Below are positions 9,341-19,759 of a stretch of 36,379 bases of DNA, one piece after another; the stretch's first letter is position 1; the number at the start of each line of letters is the position of its first letter. The notes under the pieces were generated by a model that saw only the letters and a program-made list of their open reading frames with translations, was not told the origin of the DNA and did no database searches. The position numbers were made by a program, and so were the translations under genes. Source of the stretch: Fibrobacter sp. UBA7003 (lineage in GTDB: Bacteria > Fibrobacterota > Fibrobacteria > Fibrobacterales > Fibrobacteraceae); assembly GCA_002449765.1 (NCBI GenBank), contig DJXN01000016.1, positions 28,737-65,115 on the forward strand, read 5' to 3'.

Positions 9341-10294
9341 CTATTTAGAACGCTTCACGCCCAGCGTAAACGTGTCATCGCGACTGCCCACCTTCTCGGG
9401 GCCAGCCATCACCTTCCATTCGAGTTTCGAGATGTACGCTCCCGTACCCACGAGCCTTCCCTTGTCGCTACGTGCATTCCACGCGAGGAACACCTTGCCC
9501 GGATTTTTCCGACAGTCCCCGCCAAAGATATCCTCATCGGAACACGCCACGGAGCCCTTCGCCCGGTTCACGAACTGCCCGAGGCTCGAGAAGTAACTCA
9601 CCTCCCACACAATACGTATGGAATCGATTGACACGGAATCACCCGCTGTGAGCGCCAGTTCCTGCATGTCGTAATTCAGCAGCTGGCCCGGGAGCCCGTG
9701 CTGCTCGATGGCATCCTTCAGCGACATCTCCGGGTCAACAACTACGGGCTTCACGCCTTCCTGCCAGGCAAGTGTTTCGAGCGCACGTTCTTCCGTGAGG
9801 GTCACCAGACCCGCATCTTCCACCAGCAGGCGCTGCCCGCCAACAATTCTCACCCACGGGTTTTCAAAATGCGGCACGTTGCCGTTCAGATCGCGCAACA
9901 CGCCCGACATAAGCCGCACGGAATCGCCCACCGCAGGAACCACCGCATCTTCACCTCCATAAAAATGGAGATCGTAACGTACGCCATTCTGCACCCTGGA
10001 AATACTGGATGAAATCAGTTGCGTAGATGCCTCCGCACCCATACGCCATATCTTGAAACTGAACATGTCGGCCGCAGCGAGATTCGTGTCGAGCGTCCCT
10101 TCGCTCAGCAACAGCGTAAGCGTCGTGAGCTTGTCCGTACCCGGAGTCACGATGGCGCTCATGAGTATCGGGCCCACCCTATCCTCAATCACGCCGTTCA
10201 TCGAAAGCGAAATCGAGTCGCCCTTGTCCTCGTCCCAGTAGGTGTAGTGGTAATGCAGGCCTCCCTGGTAGATTTCCTTGTTCCCGCCGGTGAA
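9341..10294 (-). pseudogene. 5'-truncated surface-protein gene (C-terminal fragment)
   Basis: An ATG at 10201 would give 286 residues, but the same frame stays open and protein-like upstream (GFTGGNKEIYQGG, then HYHYTYWDEDKG) until about 10294, where the sequence changes abruptly into a copy of the ABC-F gene tail on the opposite strand. No signal peptide or plausible native start is present, so this is read as the C-terminal part of a larger secreted protein. The fragment has beta-rich, Ig-like character and ends with a FlgD-like segment (WNARSDKGRLVGTGAYISKL) typical of the C-termini of large Fibrobacter and Bacteroidota surface proteins. The remaining frame is undamaged, so the break is recent or the fragment is still tolerated. 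Whether it is translated from 10201 is unknown. Confidence 0.7.
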
Positions 10295-10648
10295 TCCGCG
10301 AACATCAAGGTTTCGAACATCGACGTGAAAACGGACGCACCCTCGGCAGCCCCGCGCGCCAAGGAAGACCGCAAGGCGCGTGCCGACTATATCGCCGAGC
10401 GCAGCAAGGTCATAAAGCCCCTCGAAAAGAAACTCGCGAAAATCGAAGAAGATATCGCGAAGGCCGAAGCCCTCGGCGGCGAACTCGAAGCGAAACTCGT
10501 GACCGCCTCGGAAAGCGGCGACGGGAACGCCATCACCGCCATCGCCAAGGACATGGACGACAACAAGAAGAAAGTCGACCAGCTTTACGAAGACTGGGAA
10601 AAGACCAGCGCCGAACTCGAAGCTGCCAAAGACAAATATCCGATATAA
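10295..10648 (+). pseudogene. Orphan second copy of the ABC-F gene 3' end
   Basis: These 354 bases align without gaps to 2123-2476, the last 117 codons plus stop of the ABC-F gene. By hand count about 50 bases differ (roughly 86% identical) and 11 of 117 residues differ; most single-base changes are at third positions, while a block of about 50 bases (GTGACCGCCTCGG... to ...ATCGCC) is identical. No ATP-binding domain and no convincing start or ribosome binding site precede it; it abuts the truncated surface gene. The frame remains open, so the copy diverged under coding constraint, most likely as part of a full gene elsewhere, before being stranded here. Its stop lies 8 bases from the stop of the convergent YggS-type gene. 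Confidence 0.85.
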
Positions 10649-10656
10649 TCCGAAGT

Positions 10657-11463
10657 CTACGCCGGGTCGTTCACCGGTTTGGAGTAATCGCGCTCGCCGA
10701 AGAGGGCCGTGCCCACGCGAATCATCGTGGAGCCTTCTTCAATCGCGACTTCCAGGTCGCCAGTCATGCCCATCGAAAGCTGATCGAAGTGGGCAAACGC
10801 ACCGCCACGTGCCAGGAATTTCTGTTGAAGGCTGCGGAGGAACGCGAAACATTCGCGGCTGTCTTCGGCGACACCCGTGTTCTTCCCGATGGTCATGAGC
10901 CCGCGGAAACGCAGGTGCGGGAAGTTTTCGCTCTTGCCGTCGGAAGCGGCGCCCGCCTTTGCGGCAAGGTCGTTCAAGAATGCCTCGGCCTCGTGCACGT
11001 CGAGCCCGCTCTTCGTCTCTTCTTCACCGGCGTTCACCTGGAAGAGTATATCAAGGATTTTGCCCTGAGATGCGCCGGCGCCGTTGCCGGGGAGTGCCGC
11101 GCAGACGCGTTCCAGCTTTTCCACCGCCTCGATGCTCGCGATGGAATGGATGCAATCGGCGACGATGGCCGCCTTCTTGAGCTTGTTGCTCTGCACGGGG
11201 CCAATCACGTGGCAACGCACACGTTCGCCATTGAGTGCCATGCGCGGCGCAGAGAACTTGAGTTCGGCCTCCTGCACGCGGTTCTCGCCGAAGTCGGTCG
11301 CACCCAAACTAATTGCATTTTCCACGGCTTCTGCCGGGTGGAACTTGCTCACCCAAACAAGCTTGACCGATTCACGGCTACGGCCCGCAATCTTGCAGGC
11401 TTCACCAATCCTTGCTTCGAGAGCTGCAAGGTGCCCACGCATTTCTTCGAGAGTGAATTCCAT
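10657..11463 (-). CDS. yggS: YggS/PROSC family pyridoxal 5'-phosphate homeostasis protein
   Basis: A 268-residue single-domain protein of the alanine racemase-like TIM-barrel fold that binds PLP but has no racemase partner domain. Family marks in order are LVWVSKFHP (the Lys at about 40 is the expected PLP-linking residue; most members have AVSKT), FGENRVQEA, HVIGPVQSNK, IHSIASIEA, QVNAGEEETKSGL, FRGLMTIG, LSMGMTGDLEVAIEEGSTMIRVGTALFG. It buffers free PLP and influences amino acid and keto acid pools in organisms where it has been studied. It is monocistronic here: convergent with the ABC-F tail copy and separated by 40 bases from the upstream membrane-protein gene. It has its own promoter candidate. 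Confidence 0.93.
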   Translation of the reverse strand: MEFTLEEMRGHLAALEARIGEACKIAGRSRESVKLVWVSKFHPAEAVENAISLGATDFGENRVQEAELKFSAPRMALNGERVRCHVIGPVQSNKLKKAAIVADCIHSIASIEAVEKLERVCAALPGNGAGASQGKILDILFQVNAGEEETKSGLDVHEAEAFLNDLAAKAGAASDGKSENFPHLRFRGLMTIGKNTGVAEDSRECFAFLRSLQQKFLARGGAFAHFDQLSMGMTGDLEVAIEEGSTMIRVGTALFGERDYSKPVNDPA

Positions 11464-11486
11464 GTTACGCCTCTATTTTCAACGCA

Positions 11487-11517
11487 CAAATATATAAAAC
11501 GAGTTACCGTCTAGCAA
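11487..11517 (-). promoter_or_regulatory. Candidate promoter for yggS
   Basis: On the minus strand TTG (11515-11517) is followed after exactly 20 bases by TATATTTG (11487-11494). The TTG lies inside the last codons of the upstream membrane-protein gene. The ATG at 11463 is about 23 bases after the element, leaving a short leader. Confidence 0.55.
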
Positions 11518-11944
11518 GAAAAAGGCCCAGTAAAACAATGAGATAGCAAGCCAAGAAAATAAAGGACGGTAAACCAAGAATCCCCACCATTTCCCATTCC
11601 CACTTGATAGACAACCAAATAGCGCAGCCCAATATATACAGCCATCCTGGAATAAACGGAACAAACGAAATCTTGGCAATGGTAAAGAAATCATGCGGCG
11701 TGCGCCAAAGTTTTCTATAGACGCACACAAAAGGGGCGCACAAAGCGAATGGAATAAAAGGCCAAAACACTGCAGAAAGAATCCACGCCCGTTTATCCGG
11801 ACCCGTACCATAATCTACATAAAAACCCAAAGCAATCGCTGCCACAGTTAAAATTGTCGGCAAAAGAAAAAGAACAGTTTCTGCAATCACAAAAAAGAGA
11901 ACATCTCTTTTTTCAAGCGTATATAGTGGCTTATTTTTCGACAT
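11504..11944 (-). CDS. Hypothetical membrane protein, about four transmembrane segments
   Basis: A 146-residue very hydrophobic protein that I do not recognise. After a charged N-terminus (MSKNKPLYTLEKRD) there are hydrophobic stretches around residues 15-43, 53-75, 90-112 and 118-143, with short basic loops (VYRKLWRTPHDFF) and a double-Arg C-terminus. No enzymatic motif or cysteine pair is visible. It sits alone between the lon terminator and yggS. Base use is more AT-rich than in the neighbouring operons, which could mean a recently acquired or weakly constrained gene. The frame is intact and the ATG fits the N-terminus; no strong ribosome binding site is seen. Confidence 0.65.
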   Translation of the reverse strand: MSKNKPLYTLEKRDVLFFVIAETVLFLLPTILTVAAIALGFYVDYGTGPDKRAWILSAVFWPFIPFALCAPFVCVYRKLWRTPHDFFTIAKISFVPFIPGWLYILGCAIWLSIKWEWEMVGILGLPSFIFLACYLIVLLGLFLARR

Positions 11945-11978
11945 ATAATTTGTCCGTCAAATTCTTTATTCAAAATAC

Positions 11979-12005
11979 AAAAAAATCCCCGGAGCGCACC
12001 GGGGA
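11979..12005 (-). terminator. Rho-independent terminator of the tig-clpP-clpX-lon operon
   Basis: On the minus strand a 7-base-pair stem TCCCCGG / CCGGGGA (11986-11992 with 11999-12005, loop of 6) is followed by seven T (11979-11985). It lies about 50 bases after the lon stop and in front of the next minus-strand gene. Confidence 0.85.
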
Positions 12006-12017
12006 CAATAAATGTAC

Positions 12018-12046
12018 CTATCGCGCTTCGCGCTCCAGGGTGACAT
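12018..12046. repeat. Possible interspersed GC-rich palindromic repeat relic
   Basis: The minus strand here reads TGTCACCCTGGAGCG then CGAAGCGCGATAG. This resembles the short dispersed palindromic elements (GTCA[CT]CCTGAGCG-AGCG type) common in intergenic regions of many bacterial genomes. Only one copy is in the window, so repeat status is from general resemblance. It sits between the lon stop and its terminator. Confidence 0.3.
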
Positions 12047-12055
12047 TACAGTTTT

Positions 12056-14392
<2,337 letters not shown>

Positions 14393-14396
14393 AGCG

Positions 14397-15692
14397 CTAA
14401 GACGCCTTCTTGCGGGTTTTCTTAGCTGCACCGGAAACCGCAACACCAACGGAGCTCAGGCCGCTCTTCACCATCTCGGCAGTCAGCACGAGCTTCTTCA
14501 CGTCGGAACCGGGCATCGTAAACATAGCCTTCTGCAGCGTCCGCTCCATCACGGAACGGAGCCCGCGGGCCCCCGTCTTGCGCGTCATGGTTTCGTGCAC
14601 GATTTCCTTGAGCGCCTCGTCGGTAAATTCGAGTTCAATCCCGTCCATGGCGAACAGGCTCTTGAACTGCTTCACAAGCGCGTTCTTCGGCTGCGTGAGA
14701 ATATTCAGGAGGGCAGCCTCGTCGAGTTCCTCGAGCGCCACAGCAATCGGCAAGCGGCCCACGATTTCGGGAATGAGGCCGAACTTGATAAGGTCATCGG
14801 GTTCGAGCTGCTTGAACAGCTCGCTGAGCGTATTGTCCTTCTCGCTACGGATGTCCGCACCGAAACCCATGCCGCCCTTGTTCACGCGCTGGGCGATAAT
14901 CTTGTCGAGCGTCTCGAAGGCGCCACCGCAAATGAACAGGATGTTTCTCGTGTTCACCTGCACCAGGGCCTGTTCCGGGTGCTTGCGACCGCCCTTCGGC
15001 GGCACAGCCGCCACGGTACCTTCCAAAATCTTCAGGAGGCCCTGCTGCACGCCTTCACCGCTCACGTCGCGGGTGATGGAGGGGTTCGCCGTCTTGCGCG
15101 CAATCTTGTCGATTTCGTCGATGAAGATAATGCCGCGTTCGGCCTTCGCCACATCGTAATCAGCGGCCTGCAAAAGGCGCACGATGATGTTTTCGACATC
15201 CTCGCCCACGTAGCCCGCCTCGGTGAGTACCGTCGCGTCTGCAATGGTAAAGGGGACATCGAGGAAGCGCGCCATCGTCTGCGCCAAAAGCGTCTTGCCC
15301 GAACCGGTAGGCCCCACCAGGAGCAGGTTCGACTTTTCGACTTCCACATCATCCTTGGAATCCGCATGGGCCTGCCTGTAGCGCAGGCGCTTGTAATGGT
15401 TGTAGACCGCAACGGAAAGGGCCATCTTCGCCTGGTCCTGTCCAATGACGAACTCGTCCAGGTGCGCCTTGATTTCGGTCGGGAGCGGAAGCGGCTTTTG
15501 CACGGCAGCCTCGGTAGCCGCCTTCTCCTGCATCGCGCGGGAGCGGTCTTCCTCGATAATCCTGTAGCACATCGTCACGCAGTCGCTGCAGATATGCACG
15601 CCCGCGCCCGTAATCATCTTCTCGACGCGTTCTGCGGGCTTGCCACAAAAGCTACACGTCACAGTAGGATGGTTTTTCCCGCTACGATACAT
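14397..15692 (-). CDS. clpX: ClpX, ATPase subunit of the ClpXP protease
   Basis: A 431-residue AAA+ unfoldase that recognises substrates and threads them into ClpP. The N-terminal zinc-binding domain shows CSFCGKP and CSDCV (four cysteines). The AAA+ core has Walker A GPTGSGKT, Walker [11 protein letters not shown], an IGF-type ClpP-docking loop not in its classical form here (LGIGF-like residues around GGMGFGAD), and the sensor-2 helix GARGLRS. The C-terminus is Lys-rich. The ATG overlaps the clpP stop by one base (TAATG), implying translational coupling and stoichiometric production with ClpP. Confidence 0.96.
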   Translation of the reverse strand: MYRSGKNHPTVTCSFCGKPAERVEKMITGAGVHICSDCVTMCYRIIEEDRSRAMQEKAATEAAVQKPLPLPTEIKAHLDEFVIGQDQAKMALSVAVYNHYKRLRYRQAHADSKDDVEVEKSNLLLVGPTGSGKTLLAQTMARFLDVPFTIADATVLTEAGYVGEDVENIIVRLLQAADYDVAKAERGIIFIDEIDKIARKTANPSITRDVSGEGVQQGLLKILEGTVAAVPPKGGRKHPEQALVQVNTRNILFICGGAFETLDKIIAQRVNKGGMGFGADIRSEKDNTLSELFKQLEPDDLIKFGLIPEIVGRLPIAVALEELDEAALLNILTQPKNALVKQFKSLFAMDGIELEFTDEALKEIVHETMTRKTGARGLRSVMERTLQKAMFTMPGSDVKKLVLTAEMVKSGLSSVGVAVSGAAKKTRKKAS

Positions 15693-16282
15693 TAAATTCC
15701 CTCTTTACGCGGAACAAAGATTTCATCGATGACGCCAAAGGCCTTCGCTTCATCGGGGCCCATGTAGAAATCGCGGTCGGTCTTCGCGCGGACCTCGTCT
15801 ATCGACTTGCCCGTGTGCTTCGCGACGATTTCGGTAAGCGTATCCTTTGTGCGCACGATTTCCTTCGCAGTAATCTGGATGTCAGTCGACTGGCCGGTAG
15901 CGGCACCCGACGGCTGGTGCAGCATGATGCGCGAATGCGGGAGCGCATAGCGCTTGCCCTTCGTACCCGCAGCGAGAAGCACGGCAGCCATGGAGGCGCA
16001 GCTTCCGATGCAGATGGTAGCGATATTCGGGCGCACGTGCTGCATGGTATCGTAAATGGCAAGCCCTGCCGACACGTAACCACCGGGGCTGTTGATATAC
16101 AGCGTGATATCCTTCTCCGGGTTCTCGTATTCAAGGAAAATCAACTGGGCCATGACGTTGTTCGCCACTTCGTCGTTGATGGGCGTGCCCAAGAAGATGA
16201 TGCGTTCCTTGAGGAGGCGCGAGTAGATATCGTAGGCGCGTTCACCGCGTCCGGTGGTCTCGATGACGGTAGGGATGATCAT
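15692..16282 (-). CDS. clpP: ClpP, proteolytic subunit of the Clp protease
   Basis: A 196-residue serine protease that forms a double heptameric chamber. The catalytic triad is visible as Ser97 (GSCASMAA), His122 (RIMLHQP) and Asp171 (TDRDF), at the positions normal for the family. The N-terminus ([21 protein letters not shown], split over processing region and first helix) and the strand IYINSPGG-like segment ([14 protein letters not shown]) are typical. It lies 13 bases after the tig stop and overlaps clpX by one base, the classic tig-clpP-clpX order. Confidence 0.97.
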   Translation of the reverse strand: MIIPTVIETTGRGERAYDIYSRLLKERIIFLGTPINDEVANNVMAQLIFLEYENPEKDITLYINSPGGYVSAGLAIYDTMQHVRPNIATICIGSCASMAAVLLAAGTKGKRYALPHSRIMLHQPSGAATGQSTDIQITAKEIVRTKDTLTEIVAKHTGKSIDEVRAKTDRDFYMGPDEAKAFGVIDEIFVPRKEGI

Positions 16283-16295
16283 TAACTAACCTCTT

Positions 16296-17555
16296 TTACT
16301 TGGATTCTTCGGCGGCAGGGCGGATACCCACGATGAAGTCCGCTGCCATCTGGACACGGAGTTCGTCACGCAGCTGGTTGATTCTGCCGCTCTGGCGGAA
16401 ATGGTTCTTCAGATCTTCGAAGCCGATGTGGTAGGCATTCGCCATCTGCTGCAGGCGTTCGTCCACCTTGGCCTGGCTTGCCTTGAGCTTTTCCTTCGTG
16501 GCGACGAAGTCGAGGATGCGGTGCTTCTTGATTTCGCGGATGGCCTCGGGGCCGAGTTCCTTGAGCTGTTCCTCGGTGGGTTCCACGGCGTCCTTCTCGT
16601 CCTGCACGTTGCGGTTGAGGCTCCACTTGATGAGGTCGCGTACGCGTGCATTCGGCACCTCGAACGGGTTCGCCTCGATAATCTTGTCGATGGCCTCGTT
16701 CACGGCCTTCGTCTTCGCGGCATCCTGCTTCTGGTTGCTGAGGCTTTCGGCGAGGTTGCTCTTGAGCTCTTCCACGTCCTTCACGCCCACCTGCTTGCAG
16801 AATTCCTCGTCGAAGGTCGGCGGCACGATTTCGCGCACGTCGGTAATCTCGACGTTGAACTGGGCAGTCTTGCCGCGGTAGCGTTCGTCCTTGTGGTCAT
16901 CCGGGTACTTGAAGTTGATTTCCTTCTTGTCGCCGGCCTTCACGCCAACGAGGCCCGCATCGAATCCCGGGGAAGCGGATTCGCCGAGGAGGCTGCGGAA
17001 TTCCTTGTTCTCCGGAAGTTCCTGCTTCTCGCCGTCGATAACGACTTCGATGTAGTTGCCCACCACGACGTCGCCGTTCTTCGCCTCGCGGTCCACGTGT
17101 TCGTCCTTGCTCCACATCTGGACAAGGCGGTCGAACTCGGCCTGGACTTCTTCTTCATGCACGGCGGTAGCCGGAACGGTGATACCGGTATCGGCATAGC
17201 CCTTGATGTCGATTTCCGGGTCAATTTCGACTTCGACGGTCATCTTGATGCCGGATTCCTTGTCTTCCTTGAACTCGGTCACCTTGAGCTGGCCCACGGG
17301 AATGATGTTAGCCTTCTTGAGTTCTTCGCCAATGACCTTGTCGACCGTCTCGTTCACGACTTCGTGACGGATGGCGTCACCGAACTGCTTCAGGACCATG
17401 GCCTTCGGAACCATGCCCTGGCGGAAACCCTTGAGGGCGACCTGCTTCTTGTACTGCGCGAGCTTCTTCTCGAAGGGGGCAGCGAGGTCGGATTCGGGAA
17501 TGGTGACATCGAGGGTGCGCACGGTAGCGCTTGTTTCTTTGATTTCAACGGGCAT
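16296..17555 (-). CDS. tig: Trigger factor, ribosome-associated chaperone and prolyl isomerase
   Basis: A 419-residue chaperone that binds at the ribosomal exit tunnel (near L23) and shields nascent chains. The N-terminal ribosome-binding domain carries FRQGMVPKAMV-type signature (GFRQGMVPK) at about residues 40-50. The FKBP-like domain runs from about 150 to 245 (DVVVGNYIEVVIDG ... FDAGLVGVKAGDKKEI). A long helical C-terminal domain follows. ATG at 17555 is preferred to an ATG 63 bases upstream because GGAG sits 7 bases before it and the protein then begins MPVEIKETSATVRTLDVTIP, as in the family. It is the first gene of tig-clpP-clpX-lon and starts 38 bases downstream of tRNA-Leu, so read-through from the tRNA promoter is possible. 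Confidence 0.95.
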   Translation of the reverse strand: MPVEIKETSATVRTLDVTIPESDLAAPFEKKLAQYKKQVALKGFRQGMVPKAMVLKQFGDAIRHEVVNETVDKVIGEELKKANIIPVGQLKVTEFKEDKESGIKMTVEVEIDPEIDIKGYADTGITVPATAVHEEEVQAEFDRLVQMWSKDEHVDREAKNGDVVVGNYIEVVIDGEKQELPENKEFRSLLGESASPGFDAGLVGVKAGDKKEINFKYPDDHKDERYRGKTAQFNVEITDVREIVPPTFDEEFCKQVGVKDVEELKSNLAESLSNQKQDAAKTKAVNEAIDKIIEANPFEVPNARVRDLIKWSLNRNVQDEKDAVEPTEEQLKELGPEAIREIKKHRILDFVATKEKLKASQAKVDERLQQMANAYHIGFEDLKNHFRQSGRINQLRDELRVQMAADFIVGIRPAAEESK

Positions 17556-17593
17556 ACAAAACTCCGATATGCTTGTTTTGGTTTGTAAAATTC

Positions 17594-17676
<83 letters not shown>

Positions 17677-17684
17677 TCAGCACC

Positions 17685-17692
17685 CAAAGTTA
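17685..17692 (-). promoter_or_regulatory. Candidate -7 promoter element for tRNA-Leu
   Basis: TAACTTTG on the minus strand matches TAnnTTTG exactly and ends 11 bases before the mature 5' end of the tRNA, so transcription would start a few bases upstream of it. No clear TTG lies at the 19-20 base spacing seen for other genes in the window. Confidence 0.5.
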
Positions 17693-17731
17693 GAAAAAAA
17701 AAGCCAACTAAATTCTCCATTCACTCTATAT

Positions 17732-17749
17732 ATCGCCACCAGGGGCGAT
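17732..17749. other. Short hairpin downstream of the methyltransferase gene
   Basis: ATCGCC (17732-17737) pairs with GGCGAT (17744-17749) around a 6-base loop. It lies 15 bases past the methyltransferase stop but lacks a T tract in the minus direction; in the plus direction it is followed by TTTTG. It may be a weak terminator. Confidence 0.3.
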
Positions 17750-17763
17750 TTTGTCAACCGGAA

Positions 17764-18453
17764 TCAACCGATTTCTATCACGCCGTAAAAACGCGAAGGA
17801 ATGGCCTTGGGAACCAGGCCAAGCCTGTTCGCGACCCGCAAGGGGAAACGTACCGCGTAACCCAACGGGCCCTTCAGGTACCGACCGAGCAGGGACAGCG
17901 CGAGCGAAGGGAACAAAGGGTCGCCCAGTTCCAGCCGGTAGGGCTTTCCAAAAGAATCCAGCATGGATTTCATTTCTTCGTTGGAAAAATGCCAAAGGTG
18001 GTCCGAGACCGCGACATGCGCATACGAAAGCCCAAGACCGAACAGCAGCTCAAAATCATCCGTACACGGGAGCGTAAAAACGACCCGTTTGCGGGCGGCC
18101 GCAATCGCAGACCCGAGGAACGCCTTCGGGTCGGGAACATGTTCGAGGACCTCGATCAGCATGACCGTATCCGCGACGCCTTCGCCAACGCTCTCGCCCG
18201 GCTGCAAAAGCCGCGTCGAGAGTCCGTTCGCCTCGGCAACCTTCAGGGACTCGGAATTGATGTCGGCAACGACGGTATCGTAGCCCGCCTTGGAGAGTTC
18301 CAGGGAATAGGCCCCGCGACCGCCGCCGATGTCGAGGACGGACTTTCCGCGGGTTTCACGGAGCAAAAAATCTACAATCGGCCTGTGAGCTTCACCGGGC
18401 AATGCCGGCGGCCCCGGAACGAAAAAAGCGCTCTGACCTTGCAGTTTTCCCAT
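17764..18453 (-). CDS. SAM-dependent class I methyltransferase
   Basis: A 229-residue protein with the Rossmann-type methyltransferase core. Motif I is VLDIGGGRGAYSLELS (about residues 39-54), the acidic end of strand 2 is VVADINSESL, and motif IV/post region is VMLIEVLEHVPDPKAFL. The second half (HLWHFSNEEMKSML, then a basic, partly amphipathic C-terminus) resembles UbiE-like and sugar- or lipid-modifying methyltransferases. The substrate cannot be told from sequence. The gene is divergent from the flippase gene, which hints at a role in envelope polysaccharide or lipid modification, but that is context only. ATG at 18453 has no ribosome binding site and lies 5 bases after a TATATTTG element, suggesting a leaderless mRNA. 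Confidence 0.8.
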   Translation of the reverse strand: MGKLQGQSAFFVPGPPALPGEAHRPIVDFLLRETRGKSVLDIGGGRGAYSLELSKAGYDTVVADINSESLKVAEANGLSTRLLQPGESVGEGVADTVMLIEVLEHVPDPKAFLGSAIAAARKRVVFTLPCTDDFELLFGLGLSYAHVAVSDHLWHFSNEEMKSMLDSFGKPYRLELGDPLFPSLALSLLGRYLKGPLGYAVRFPLRVANRLGLVPKAIPSRFYGVIEIG

Positions 18454-18457
18454 AGGT

Positions 18458-18465
18458 CAAATATA
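18458..18465 (-). promoter_or_regulatory. Candidate -7 element for the methyltransferase gene
   Basis: TATATTTG on the minus strand, followed by ACCT and the ATG. The start codon begins 5 bases after the element, where transcription would be expected to begin. No upstream TTTG is present at the usual spacing; a hairpin occupies that region. Confidence 0.45.
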
Positions 18466-18466
18466 T

Positions 18467-18486
18467 AAAAAAAGCCTGCCGCAGGC
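18467..18486 (-). terminator. Hairpin with T tract upstream of the methyltransferase gene
   Basis: On the minus strand GCCTG CGG CAGGC (18474-18486) is followed by seven T (18467-18473). No minus-strand gene ends here, so if it terminates anything it is antisense transcription coming through the flippase gene from the polysaccharide operon to its right. Confidence 0.45.
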
Positions 18487-18511
18487 CTACTCCGACAAGT
18501 ATTTCTTTTTT

Positions 18512-18519
18512 TATCTTTA
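18512..18519 (+). promoter_or_regulatory. Weak -7 element for the flippase gene
   Basis: TATCTTTA differs from TAnnTTTG at the last base and ends 5 bases before the in-frame GTG at 18524. No ribosome binding site is visible, only T-rich sequence. The placement mirrors the methyltransferase and ABC-F starts. Confidence 0.35.
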
Positions 18520-18523
18520 TCGT

Positions 18524-19759
18524 GTGCCTCTCGTTCTAAAAAGCATCAAGATTGGCGTGTTCATCGCGTGCGCCAACTTCCTGATTCAGGGAATCTCGTT
18601 CCTTGTCCAGAACTTCATCGCACGGAACCTCGGGACATCCGGCTACGGCTTTTTCGGAGTCCTGCAGACGGACTATTCCATCTTCTGCACGATTGCGGAT
18701 TTCGGCATGGGCACCCTGGTGCTCGCCTTCTTCGGGAACCGGGCCACGAAGGGGAGGCTATTCCAGAGTATCTTCCAGCTCAGGATCGCCTGTTCCGTCG
18801 CGGCTGCGATCGCCATGGTCATTTTCGCCATTACGGTCAGGCGCCACCACCCCATCTTCTACGGCGAACTCATTCTGACCCTCGGGCTTGTTTTCCAGCA
18901 TGCCTTCTTCGACTGGTATTTCATCTGCGGCAAGTTCTGGAAAAAGCTGTTCATCTCCAAGCTGCTGCATTCGATTTCGTATTCCGCCGTCATGGGAGTT
19001 GCGCTCCTCTACTTCAAGGTTTCACAGATCGAACTCGTCGCGCTTGCCATGGTGCTTGCAGCACTGCCCGCGTTCACCTTCGGCGTCACGCAGGCCCTGA
19101 GCAGCAAGCTGCTCAGGCTGACAAGGCGGACCTTCCTCTTCTTCAAGCTGATGTTCAAAGCCGCAGCCCCCTACGCGATCTCGAGTTTCGCCACATGCGC
19201 CTACCTGCCCGTCGGCCTCTATGTTGCAGACAAATTCGCATCTGCAGAATTTCTGAGTTCATACAACTTCGGCCACAAGATACTCGTCCTCTGTTCGGGA
19301 ATCATGGTCCACTTCATTTCGTCGAACCTGGTCGCCCAGCACATGTCCAACGACAAGTTCGTCCATGTCAAGGAAATCGCCATATTCACGGCATTCATCG
19401 CCGCCTGTTCCTCGCCGCTGTGGCTGTTCCCCCGCCAGTTCCTGCAGTTCCTCTTCTTCGCCGTCCACTGGACTCCCGATTCACTCGAATGCAGCGCGTC
19501 GATCCTGAAAATACTTTCCTTCTCACTCCTTTTCCAGGCAGCGAGACTCTCCATGATATCCACCCTGCTCAAGAATAAGGCGACATGGACCTACGCCATC
19601 ATCGTGAGTGCGGCAGGGGCAACAAACGTCGTCGCATGCTCGCTCGCGGGAGCGTTCCTCGCGAACCGTTACATCCCGCTATTCGCGCTGACCGGCGACG
19701 TCGTCATCACCGTCATTCTCCTGTGCTACTACATCCGCAAGGGAACTCTTCGCTGGTAG
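18524..19759 (+). CDS. Oligosaccharide flippase, Wzx-like (MATE/PST superfamily)
   Basis: A 411-residue integral membrane protein with about 12 hydrophobic segments and the N-terminal pattern of polysaccharide transporters (FIACANFLIQGISFLVQNFI, then ARNLGTSGYGFFGVLQ). Such proteins flip lipid-linked oligosaccharide units across the inner membrane. The start is taken as GTG at 18524; no ATG gives the complete first membrane segment. The 3' end overlaps the end of the convergent polymerase-like gene by 81 bases. With the Wza-like, Wzz-like and polymerase-like genes next door, it completes a Wzy-type export set, although it lies on the other strand. Confidence 0.8.
   Translation: MPLVLKSIKIGVFIACANFLIQGISFLVQNFIARNLGTSGYGFFGVLQTDYSIFCTIADFGMGTLVLAFFGNRATKGRLFQSIFQLRIACSVAAAIAMVIFAITVRRHHPIFYGELILTLGLVFQHAFFDWYFICGKFWKKLFISKLLHSISYSAVMGVALLYFKVSQIELVALAMVLAALPAFTFGVTQALSSKLLRLTRRTFLFFKLMFKAAAPYAISSFATCAYLPVGLYVADKFASAEFLSSYNFGHKILVLCSGIMVHFISSNLVAQHMSNDKFVHVKEIAIFTAFIAACSSPLWLFPRQFLQFLFFAVHWTPDSLECSASILKILSFSLLFQAARLSMISTLLKNKATWTYAIIVSAAGATNVVACSLAGAFLANRYIPLFALTGDVVITVILLCYYIRKGTLRW

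Noticed and set aside
10019..10294. Upstream extension of the second ABC-F tail frame
   Set aside because: This part is only the antisense of the truncated surface gene; homology to ABC-F begins at 10295.
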